Below the pieces are notes generated by a model. That model was not told the origin of the DNA. It saw only the letters and a list, made by a program, of their open reading frames with translations, and searched no databases. The position numbers were made by a program, and so were the translations under genes. From assembly GCA_004558975.1 (NCBI GenBank), contig SFZB01000025.1, forward strand, positions 1 to 13,456: 13,456 nt of DNA. The letters run 5' to 3'. This document shows positions 7,924 through 13,456 of the stretch, one piece after another. How positions within the stretch are numbered: position 1 is the first letter of the stretch; each line of letters starts with the position of its first letter. This stretch comes from a bacterium. Lineage in GTDB: Bacteria; Bacillota; Clostridia; Oscillospirales; CAG-272.

Positions 7924-8012
7924 ATCGTCTCCGTTTTTCAGGTGTAAAAGGGGCGCATACCGCGCATACTGATAAGGGCAAAGCCCGAAATCTTATATTG
8001 CGGAGGCATCCC

Positions 8013-8195
8013 ATGAAAGAAGAAAACAAGTGCGGTTGCAAACACATCAAAGGCGTCGTTTGCAGTGTGGAAAAATGCGTTTACCACGACAAGGCGAATG
8101 AATGCACGGCACCGGAGATCGCCGTCGGACCGACGTCCGCGTGCTGCTCGTCCGAGACGCTGTGCGTGACGTTCCGTCCCAAGACCGAGGGTTAA
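8013..8195 (+). CDS. DUF1540 small cysteine-rich protein
   Basis: A 60-residue protein with Cys at 7, 9, 17, 22, 31, 44, 45 and 51. The core (CSVEKCVYH, then C-A-PEIAVGP and TLCVTF) matches DUF1540, small proteins common in Clostridia whose function is not established; the cysteines suggest metal binding. Only one copy of the domain is present, plus an N-terminal CGC pair. ATG at 8013 is preferred because GGAGG (8002-8006) lies six bases upstream; an alternative TTG at 7998 would place that site inside the gene. It is divergent from the phosphoesterase gene and convergent with thrC. Its TAA stop overlaps the thrC stop within one TTAA. No strong promoter is visible. Confidence 0.88.
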   Translation: MKEENKCGCKHIKGVVCSVEKCVYHDKANECTAPEIAVGPTSACCSSETLCVTFRPKTEG

Positions 8196-9682
8196 TCGAC
8201 GTCTGAAGCGAAGCGCAGTACCTCTGCCGGCATTTCGTCGGCGTCTATCACACCGGTGAAACGTACCGTGCGCTCGGCGATATGTCCGAGCGGCGCGGGA
8301 ATGGCGACACCGGTCTTTTCCGTGAGCATGGTCAGCGCGGCGAGCCCGTCGGAGGGCGTTTCGTCGAAGAGGGAACGGTATACGTCATAGGCAAACTTAT
8401 ACGGGGAGGCCGTGGAGGCAACGAGAAGCTTTCTCTTTGCGCCATGGTCTCTTTGGTATTGCCGCGCGGCGCCGAGCGCCACGGCGGTGTGCGGGTCGGC
8501 GAGATAATGCCTGTCCTCCCATGTCTCGCACAGGGTCTTTCGCGTTCCGTCCTCATCGGTGCAGTAGCCGACGAATGTTCTCTGCACGGCGGCGAGCTCC
8601 GCCGGGGTGAGTTCATACCGTCCCGTTTCGGCGAGCGAGCGCATGCAGGATGCCGTTCTTTCGTGTCCGAAGAGCAGGTAGAGCAGGCGTTCGAGATTGG
8701 AGGAGATCAGAATGTCCATGGACGGCGACATCGTGGTGTGGAAGGTGCGGTTGCGGTCATAGACACCCGTCGTAAGAAATTCCGTCAGTACGTTATTGGT
8801 GTTGGAGGCGCAGATGAGGCGGTCGATCGGCAGTCCCATGCGCTTCGCCAGATACGCCGCGAAAATGTTCCCGAAATTGCCGGTCGGGACGCAGACATCC
8901 ATCAGTTCGCCGAGTTGAATTGCGCCGTTTCGAACCATATCGCAGTAGGCGGATACATAATAGACGATCTGCGGGGCAAGTCTGCCCCAGTTGATCGAGT
9001 TTGCGCTCGAGAGGAAAACGCCGTGTTCGTTCAGCGCCGATTTGGTGTCCTCATCGGCAAAAATGCGTTTTACACCGCTTTGGGCATCGTCGAAGTTACC
9101 GCGGATCGCCGCGACGGAGACATTTTTGCCCTCCTGCGTCATCATCTGCAGTTTCTGTACCTCGGATACGCCGTCGACCGGGTAAAACACCTGAATTTTG
9201 GTGCCGGGAATGTCGCGGTAGCCCTCGAGCGCCGCTTTGCCCGTGTCGCCGGAGGTCGCGACGAGGATCAGCGCCGTGCGCTTTTCACCCGTCTTGACAA
9301 GGGCGCGGGAGAGCAGGCGCGGCATAATCTGGAGCGCCATGTCCTTGAAGGCGGCGGTCGGACCGTGCCAGAGCTCGAGCATATATGTCTCGTCATCGAG
9401 GCGACGTACAGGCGCCGCTCCGCCGGGGAACCTTGCTTCGGCATACGCGCCGGAGCAGTCTTCACGCAGCTCCTCCGTAGAGTAATCCGTAAGGTATTTT
9501 CCGAGTATGTATGCCGCACGCGCCGCGTAACTCTTCGTCAGAAGCACTTCGATTTCGGCGAGTGTGAGTATGGGGAGTTCCATCGGCATATACAGCCCGC
9601 CGTCCGGGGAAAGCCCTTCTTTGATTGCCTCTGCGGCGGAGACGGTGTGTGTCGAGGGGGTTCTGGTGCCTGTGTAAACCAT
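8192..9682 (-). CDS. thrC: Threonine synthase
   Basis: PLP enzyme converting O-phospho-L-homoserine and water to L-threonine and phosphate, the last step of threonine synthesis. Seen: N-terminal GLSPDGGLYMP (23-33), HGPTAAFKDMALQ with the PLP-binding Lys113, SGDTGKA (144-150), SANSINWGRLAPQ (226-238) and a following GNFGN phosphate-binding loop. At 496 residues it belongs to the longer ThrC class, like many clostridial and fungal enzymes. AAAGGA (9690-9695) precedes the ATG by seven bases and overlaps the stop codon of the dipeptidase gene, only 11 bases away, so translation is probably coupled. It is last in the lepB operon; no other threonine-pathway gene is nearby. Confidence 0.97.
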   Translation of the reverse strand: MVYTGTRTPSTHTVSAAEAIKEGLSPDGGLYMPMELPILTLAEIEVLLTKSYAARAAYILGKYLTDYSTEELREDCSGAYAEARFPGGAAPVRRLDDETYMLELWHGPTAAFKDMALQIMPRLLSRALVKTGEKRTALILVATSGDTGKAALEGYRDIPGTKIQVFYPVDGVSEVQKLQMMTQEGKNVSVAAIRGNFDDAQSGVKRIFADEDTKSALNEHGVFLSSANSINWGRLAPQIVYYVSAYCDMVRNGAIQLGELMDVCVPTGNFGNIFAAYLAKRMGLPIDRLICASNTNNVLTEFLTTGVYDRNRTFHTTMSPSMDILISSNLERLLYLLFGHERTASCMRSLAETGRYELTPAELAAVQRTFVGYCTDEDGTRKTLCETWEDRHYLADPHTAVALGAARQYQRDHGAKRKLLVASTASPYKFAYDVYRSLFDETPSDGLAALTMLTEKTGVAIPAPLGHIAERTVRFTGVIDADEMPAEVLRFASDVD

Positions 9683-9693
9683 AGCGGTATCCT

Positions 9694-10584
9694 TTACTTG
9701 TCTTTAGACTGTAGCAGGTACGCACCGAGTCGTTCGAGTGCGTTCCCGTAAAAAAAGCGTTGTGTGAAGTCCTCGCCGTATCTTGCCGTCATGGCAGGGA
9801 GCAGAACCTCTGCCAGGTCACCGGCGTTATGCAGGGAGGCGGCAAGGGCGTCCGTTCCGTCAAAATCGCCGCCGACGGCGAGAGCATCTCCGATTCCGAG
9901 CGCGATCCCGTGGTCGATATGGGCAAAAAGCGCGGAGACGTCCGGCGTCCCGCCGGTATGGGCGGGGACGAGAGACAGCCCGATGACCCCACCGCTCCCG
10001 GCGATTGTCAGGGCTTCCGCGTCCGTAAGATTCCGCGAATGCGGTGTGACGGCAAAAAAATTGGAATGTGTGGCGAGGAGCGGCATTCTCACGCCGCGGG
10101 CGATCTCTGCCATGTCGTCGAAGCTTCGCCGCGAGGCATGAGAGACGTCGAGGAGCATCCCGAGCGTCATAGCGTCGGCGCAGAGTCGTCGTCCGTCTGG
10201 GGTCAGTCTCGCTTCGGTATCATGCGCTCCACCGAATCGGTTGCGACCGCTCCAGAAAGGTGTCAGGATCCGTATTCCGCGGCGCCGCAGTCGTGCCAAC
10301 CGTGCCCGCGTCTGTACAGAGAGGATCCGCGCGTCTTCGATGGAAAAGATCACATGACAGGGCGCATTTTTGAGTTTTTCCGTTGCGTCCTCATACATGG
10401 AGAGGCAGGATTGCCATGCGGCTTCGTCACTCTCCCGTTTGTCCGCCCAAAAGGCAAAACACACGACGGTTCGATCACAGGGACGCAGCGTGTCTGCATT
10501 AACGTGTAGTGCGGGATCGGAAAACGACCGCTTCTCGCGGTACATGCGGTAAGGGGTATCGGCGTGCAGAATCCATAAATCCAT
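9694..10584 (-). CDS. Membrane dipeptidase-like protein, peptidase family M19
   Basis: Predicted zinc dipeptidase of the renal-dipeptidase family, cleaving dipeptides, possibly including D-amino acid ones. The metal-binding pattern is kept: LHADTP (His7, Asp9), SIED (Glu83), DVSH (146-149), ATHSN (His173) followed by PHSRNLTD, and GGDFDG (Asp240, Asp242). There is no signal peptide, so it should be cytoplasmic despite the family name. At 296 residues it is at the short end of the family. GGAGG (10592-10596) precedes the ATG by seven bases. It starts 30 bases after yraN and runs almost directly into thrC, so it appears to be an operon member. The true substrate cannot be told. Confidence 0.9.
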   Translation of the reverse strand: MDLWILHADTPYRMYREKRSFSDPALHVNADTLRPCDRTVVCFAFWADKRESDEAAWQSCLSMYEDATEKLKNAPCHVIFSIEDARILSVQTRARLARLRRRGIRILTPFWSGRNRFGGAHDTEARLTPDGRRLCADAMTLGMLLDVSHASRRSFDDMAEIARGVRMPLLATHSNFFAVTPHSRNLTDAEALTIAGSGGVIGLSLVPAHTGGTPDVSALFAHIDHGIALGIGDALAVGGDFDGTDALAASLHNAGDLAEVLLPAMTARYGEDFTQRFFYGNALERLGAYLLQSKDK

Positions 10585-10614
10585 ACTGTTACCTCCGGCA
10601 TGACAGGATATGTG

Positions 10615-11037
10615 TCAGGCGCGGAAGGCGTCCGAATGATGTCGCATGGCGAGCACGGTCGGCTCTTCGGCGGCGGGGTCAATGTACACTTCGACAATAT
10701 CGAACAGGGCGACTTTCCGCGTCGGGTGTGCCGCCGTATAGCGCCGCGCGGCATTCAGGAGGTGCCGCCGCTTTTCTGCCGTAACGGCGGTCATCGGGGT
10801 TCCGTAGCGGTTTTCCGCGTCAGGGACTTGCCGTCTTGTCTTGACTTCGACGAACCGTCGGGTGGTTCTGTCCTCTGCGACAATGTCCAGTTCCTCACGC
10901 CCTTCGTATTGCACATTCCGAGCGCGGATACGGAAACCGTTTTGTTTCAAATAAGCGACGGCTTGCTGTTCTCCGTAGTCCCCGGTGCGTCGGGCAGGGG
11001 ATTTTGCCCCCGTCCGTTTGCGAAAGAGACGGAACAT
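10615..11037 (-). CDS. yraN: UPF0102 family protein YraN, endonuclease-like fold
   Basis: Small protein of 140 residues with the UPF0102 signature: GDYGEQQAVAYL (19-30), then EELDIVA with Asp51 and FVEVKTR with Glu64 and Lys66. This D...ExK arrangement is that of Holliday-junction-resolvase-like or restriction-type nucleases. The family sits next to rnhB in many genomes, but its biochemical role is not settled. The N-terminus is Arg/Lys-rich. Its ATG shares one base with the rnhB stop (TGATG), so translation is probably coupled. The remaining residues to the C-terminus continue the usual alpha/beta pattern without obvious insertion. Confidence 0.93.
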   Translation of the reverse strand: MFRLFRKRTGAKSPARRTGDYGEQQAVAYLKQNGFRIRARNVQYEGREELDIVAEDRTTRRFVEVKTRRQVPDAENRYGTPMTAVTAEKRRHLLNAARRYTAAHPTRKVALFDIVEVYIDPAAEEPTVLAMRHHSDAFRA

Positions 11038-11636
11038 CAGTTGTCGAGAAACTTCAGAAATGTTTTGCGGTGGATCGGGCAGGGACCGTAAGTACGCAGG
11101 GCGGCGATGTGTTCTGCCGTGCCGTAACCCTTATGTTTTGCAAAACCGTACATCGGATACTGCCGATCATCTTCGAGGCACAGGCGATCTCTTGTGACTT
11201 TTGCGAGGATGCTCGCCGCGGCGACGGACATGGAGAGGGAATCTCCTTTGATGATCGCCCGGGCAGGGATCGGGTAATCGCGGATACAGTTTCCGTCGAC
11301 CAGCGCATAGTCTGCCGGTTCTTTCAGTGCGGCGATGGCGCGCCGCATGGCGAGCATCGTCGCGTTCAGTATATTGATCCTGTCGACCTCCTCCGGCGTG
11401 GCGAATCCGACGGCAAAATCGGTCGCGCGCTCGATGACGAGATCATAGAGCAGGTCGCGATTTTTCGGGGTCAGTTTTTTGGAATCGTTGAGTCCCGGGA
11501 TTTCGGTGCCCGGCTCCAAAACGCAAGCCGCAGCGACGACAGGACCCGAGAGAGGACCGCGCCCGGCTTCGTCAATGCCGCAGACATGCCGATAGCCGGC
11601 ATCGCGGGCAGCGAGTTCAAAAGAATAGTCAGGCAT
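11037..11636 (-). CDS. rnhB: Ribonuclease HII
   Basis: Endonuclease that nicks 5' to ribonucleotides embedded in duplex DNA and acts on RNA-DNA hybrids, starting ribonucleotide excision repair. The four active-site acids are present with family spacing: Asp22 and Glu23 in GIDEAGRGPLSG, Asp114 in LVDGN, Asp132 in KGDSLSMSVAAASI. HKGYGTAEH and GPCPIHRKTF mark the usual C-terminal part. At 199 residues it has standard length. Its ATG is one base past the rbgA stop, and AAAGGAG lies within the end of rbgA. Overlap with yraN is one base. All catalytic residues are intact. Confidence 0.97.
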   Translation of the reverse strand: MPDYSFELAARDAGYRHVCGIDEAGRGPLSGPVVAAACVLEPGTEIPGLNDSKKLTPKNRDLLYDLVIERATDFAVGFATPEEVDRINILNATMLAMRRAIAALKEPADYALVDGNCIRDYPIPARAIIKGDSLSMSVAAASILAKVTRDRLCLEDDRQYPMYGFAKHKGYGTAEHIAALRTYGPCPIHRKTFLKFLDN

Positions 11637-11637
11637 A

Positions 11638-12513
11638 TCAGACGGCTCCTTTCGGTTTTTCGAGAGAGATCCTGCCGATCTTGCCGGAGCGGAATTCGTC
11701 GAGCAGGGTTTCCGCCGTGCGACGGAAATTGACGGCGCCGCCCGCCATGAGGAATCCGCGCTTTTTTCCGATCAGTTCGGTGAGGTCGTAAGCGTCGAGA
11801 TCTTCGTACTCGCCCGGGGCAAGACGGTATCGCGCCGCGAGCAGGTCGGGCGCGACTTCGGCGATCCGCAGGGCGAGGATCATCGCGACCTCTTCCACAT
11901 CGAGGATCTGATCGCGGATAGCACCCGTCGCGGCGAGATTCTCCCCGACACGCTTTTCATCGAACTTCGGCCAAAGGACCCCCGGCATATCGAGCAGGGA
12001 AAGCCCGATATCGGTCGAGACCCATTGTTTCGTGAGTGTGACGCCCGGGCGGTTTTCCACTTTGGCGTGCTTGCCGCCGGCGAGGCGGTTGATGAGCGAG
12101 GACTTGCCGACGTTCGGAATGCCGACGATCATGGCTTTGAGCCGTCGCCCCTCCATACCGCGGTCGCGGTAGCGTGCGATCTTGTCGGCGAGTACCTCGC
12201 GCACGGTATTCTTAAGATCGGTGACGCCTTCTCCCGTGAGACAGTCGAGCGTCACACACGGATTGACGTTCGCCCGGTACCAGCGGCACCAGTCGGCGGT
12301 CACTTTCGGGTCGGCGAGCGATGCCTTGTTGAGAATGGTCACGATTGGCTTGTCACCGATGATCTTCTTGATTTCCGGGTTTTTGGAACTGTAGGGGATC
12401 CGCGCGTCGAGAAGCTCGAGTACGATATCCACATCGGGCAGGGACTCTTTCATGAGACGGCGCGTTTTCGCCATGTGCCCGGGGAACCACTGTATTTGTT
12501 TGATATCCGGCAT
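11638..12513 (-). CDS. rbgA: Ribosome biogenesis GTPase RbgA (YlqF)
   Basis: Circularly permuted GTPase needed for late assembly of the 50S subunit. The motif order is permuted as expected: N-terminal QWFPGHMAK (8-16), G4-like NKAS (62-65), then G1 GIPNVGKSS (131-139), G2 in PGVT (Thr159) and G3 DMPG (175-178). The C-terminal helical domain (about 195-285), thought to contact 23S rRNA, follows. At 291 residues the length fits. Odd point: the fourth residue of the G4 motif (normally NKxD, where Asp reads the guanine base) is Ser65, encoded by TCG. Start and lepB stop share one base (TGATG), so the two genes are likely coupled. Confidence 0.96.
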   Translation of the reverse strand: MPDIKQIQWFPGHMAKTRRLMKESLPDVDIVLELLDARIPYSSKNPEIKKIIGDKPIVTILNKASLADPKVTADWCRWYRANVNPCVTLDCLTGEGVTDLKNTVREVLADKIARYRDRGMEGRRLKAMIVGIPNVGKSSLINRLAGGKHAKVENRPGVTLTKQWVSTDIGLSLLDMPGVLWPKFDEKRVGENLAATGAIRDQILDVEEVAMILALRIAEVAPDLLAARYRLAPGEYEDLDAYDLTELIGKKRGFLMAGGAVNFRRTAETLLDEFRSGKIGRISLEKPKGAV

Positions 12514-13163
12514 CAGTCGAGCCCTCCGAATTTGTCAAGCGGCAGAATGCGCAGTACCGCCCGCCCGAGGATGCAGTCTTCGCTGATGGCACCGAACACG
12601 CGGCTGTCGTGGGAATTGAAGCGGTTATCTCCCATGACGAAGCACTCGCCCTCGCCGACCGAATAGAGGTAGTAAATCCCCTCCTCGTCCGAATAGAGCG
12701 GCATGTCCGAGACGGCATAACGTCCGTACAGGCGATTGTTGTAGTCGAGGTAATCCGCCCCGGCGGCGATGATTTTGCCGTCGACGGAGACACCGCTTTG
12801 GTCAATACGGACGGTTTGCCCCTCGACCGCGATGACGCGTTTGATGAGCGGCTCATCGAGCCCGGTCTCCACTGCGCTTTCAAAAACCACAATATCGCCA
12901 ACCTGCGGCTTGTAAAACAGGTCGGAGATGATGAGGTGTTCGCTGTTTTTGAGCGTCGGCTCCATGGAACTGCCGTCTACCACCGTATGGCGAAAAAGGA
13001 ACAGTGCGGCGAAGAGGAGCACGCAGACGGTGATGACAATGAGTTCGACATATTCAAAGAGCGTCCCCGCGATCAGACGGCGACGGTCGGGTGCCACCTG
13101 TTTCGCTGGCTCCGGCGGTGTTTCTTCGGGGAAGAAGGTATCACCGTTTGAAAGATCGGACAT
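12513..13163 (-). CDS. lepB: Type I signal peptidase LepB/SipS-like
   Basis: Membrane-bound serine protease that removes signal peptides from exported proteins, with its active site outside the membrane. A charged cytoplasmic N-terminus is followed by one transmembrane segment (about 38-58). Then come the catalytic Ser66 in GSSMEPT, catalytic Lys108 in IKRVIAV, and the GDNRFNSHDSR box (178-188). At 216 residues with a single span it is the Gram-positive short type. ATG at 13163 is chosen because AAAGGAG (13170-13176) stands just upstream. The longer frame from 13238 would include the likely -10 region and the ribosome binding site. It is the first gene of the lepB-rbgA-rnhB-yraN-dipeptidase-thrC operon. 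Confidence 0.96.
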   Translation of the reverse strand: MSDLSNGDTFFPEETPPEPAKQVAPDRRRLIAGTLFEYVELIVITVCVLLFAALFLFRHTVVDGSSMEPTLKNSEHLIISDLFYKPQVGDIVVFESAVETGLDEPLIKRVIAVEGQTVRIDQSGVSVDGKIIAAGADYLDYNNRLYGRYAVSDMPLYSDEEGIYYLYSVGEGECFVMGDNRFNSHDSRVFGAISEDCILGRAVLRILPLDKFGGLD

Positions 13164-13222
13164 AAAAGTCTCCTTTTGTTTGACATAAAACGGCGTTTCC
13201 GTGGCGAAAACATATCTTATAT

Positions 13223-13251
13223 ATAATAACACACGCATACGGAAAATACAA
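13223..13251 (-). promoter_or_regulatory. Sigma-A-like promoter of the lepB operon
   Basis: Read on the minus strand: TTGTAT (13251-13246), 17 bases, TATTAT (13228-13223), with TG one base before the -10 (extended -10). Transcription would start near 13216 and leave a leader of about 52 bases before the chosen lepB start. Confidence 0.72.
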
Positions 13252-13266
13252 CTGCGTATCTTTCCG

Positions 13267-13286
13267 AAAAAACGAAAAACTTTTTT
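13267..13286 (+). promoter_or_regulatory. A/T-tract block, candidate UP element
   Basis: Runs of six A, five A and six T in phase lie just upstream of the -35 box at 13297, at about -45 to -65 from the expected start. This is where UP elements bind the RNA polymerase alpha subunit. It would fit a strong ribosomal-protein promoter, and it also lies between two divergent promoters. Inference only. Confidence 0.4.
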
Positions 13287-13296
13287 GCGTTACCTA

Positions 13297-13325
13297 TTGA
13301 TTTTTGTCAAAAATGTCGTTATAAT
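13297..13325 (+). promoter_or_regulatory. Strong sigma-A-like promoter of the probable rplS gene
   Basis: TTGATT (13297-13302), a 17-base spacer and a perfect TATAAT (13320-13325). Transcription should start near 13332, giving a leader of about 78 bases before the ATG at 13410. It is the best promoter match in the window. Confidence 0.85.
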
Positions 13326-13331
13326 AAAATG

Positions 13332-13394
13332 CGTCGTGTCAAAACGGCGAGTAGGACAGTCCTCTGCGACTCGGTATGAATGTCCGATATTTTT
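13332..13394 (+). promoter_or_regulatory. Structured mRNA leader upstream of the probable rplS gene
   Basis: CGAGT (13348-13352) pairs with ACTCG (13369-13373). Inside, AGGA (13353-13356) pairs with TCCT (13360-13363), leaving a one-sided bulge CTGCG (13364-13368). GGACA (13354-13358) can instead pair with TGTCC (13381-13385), which competes with the inner stem. L19 leaders are a known Firmicutes autoregulatory RNA family; whether this leader matches it cannot be judged by eye. Confidence 0.45.
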
Positions 13395-13409
13395 AAGGAG
13401 GGTCTCACA

Positions 13410-13456
13410 ATGGATAAGATTGAGGCTTTTGTGAACGAGCAACTCAAGGAAAATGT
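13410..13456 (+). CDS. rplS: Probable 50S ribosomal protein L19, 5' end only
   Basis: Only the first 15 complete codons and part of the sixteenth are in the window, reading MDKIEAFVNEQLKEN and probably V. The pattern of a short amphipathic helix ending in EQLKEN/V resembles the start of L19 proteins, which continue with P-x-F-x-x-GD. L19 lies at the 30S/50S interface. AAGGAGGG (13395-13402) is a near-perfect ribosome binding site seven bases before the ATG, and a strong promoter lies upstream. Adjacency to lepB-rbgA-rnhB supports rplS, a usual neighbour of these genes, but here it is divergent instead of leading the operon. With so little sequence the identity is tentative. Confidence 0.55.
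   Translation, partial: MDKIEAFVNEQLKEN

Noticed and set aside
7998..8012. TTG start for the DUF1540 gene
   Set aside because: It would put the GGAGG site inside the coding region; ATG 8013 is ideally spaced.
8282..9751. 489-codon open frame on the plus strand opposite thrC
   Set aside because: It is antisense to a clear threonine synthase with all motifs. The translation is Arg/Gly/Val-rich with no recognisable domain; such frames arise from GC-rich codon bias.
13164..13238. Longer N-terminus for LepB
   Set aside because: The added residues do not look like LepB, and the region contains the leader and ribosome binding site for ATG 13163, close to the -10.
1..13456. CRISPR array, tRNA, rRNA, insertion sequence or phage-like genes
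   Set aside because: No repeated spacer pattern, cloverleaf, transposase motif or terminal inverted repeats were seen on either strand.

Overview
The window looks like ordinary chromosome from a GC-rich Bacillota (Firmicutes), most likely an anaerobic Clostridia-type lineage. The pointers are the lepB-rbgA-rnhB-yraN cluster next to a probable rplS, a tig-clpP-clpX operon, a small DUF1540 cysteine protein, a short single-span signal peptidase I, and strong AGGAGG-type ribosome binding sites with sigma-A-like promoters. The species cannot be told from the sequence. I see no rRNA, tRNA, insertion sequence, phage gene, CRISPR array or defence system. No intergenic stretch exceeds 300 bases; the longest, between lepB and the rightmost gene, is 246 bases and is a divergent promoter region.

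Left part (1-3586, + strand): a PMCA-like (P2B) calcium P-type ATPase whose 5' end lies at or near the window edge, then an AraC-family regulator with its own extended -10 promoter. A strong bidirectional terminator (3633-3659) separates this part from the convergent protein quality-control operon.

Middle (3694-7060, - strand): tig, clpP and clpX, transcribed in that order from one clear promoter (7113-7141). Trigger factor folds nascent chains on the ribosome; ClpX unfolds proteins and feeds them to the ClpP barrel. Each intergenic gap carries a GC-rich stem-loop with no U-tract. Upstream of tig lies a calcineurin-like phosphoesterase gene (- strand), and divergent from it a DUF1540 mini-protein gene (+ strand). 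The stop codon of the DUF1540 gene interlocks with that of thrC in a single TTAA.

Right part (8192-13163, - strand): a tightly packed operon lepB - rbgA - rnhB - yraN - M19 dipeptidase - thrC. Junctions are 1-base overlaps (TGATG) or gaps of 1, 11 and 30 bases. It starts at a clear promoter (13223-13251). It joins protein export, 50S ribosome assembly and R-loop or misincorporated-ribonucleotide removal to a dipeptidase and threonine synthase. Divergent from lepB is a second strong promoter with a structured leader and the first 16 codons of a gene that looks like rplS (ribosomal protein L19).

This is mostly a housekeeping region, and I do not see a convincing undescribed system. The points most worth a second look are the structured leader before the probable rplS, the reversed rplS/lepB orientation, the non-canonical G4 motif (NKAS) in RbgA, the NGEG in place of TGES in the calcium ATPase, the linker insertion in ClpX, and the stem-loops within the tig-clpP-clpX operon.
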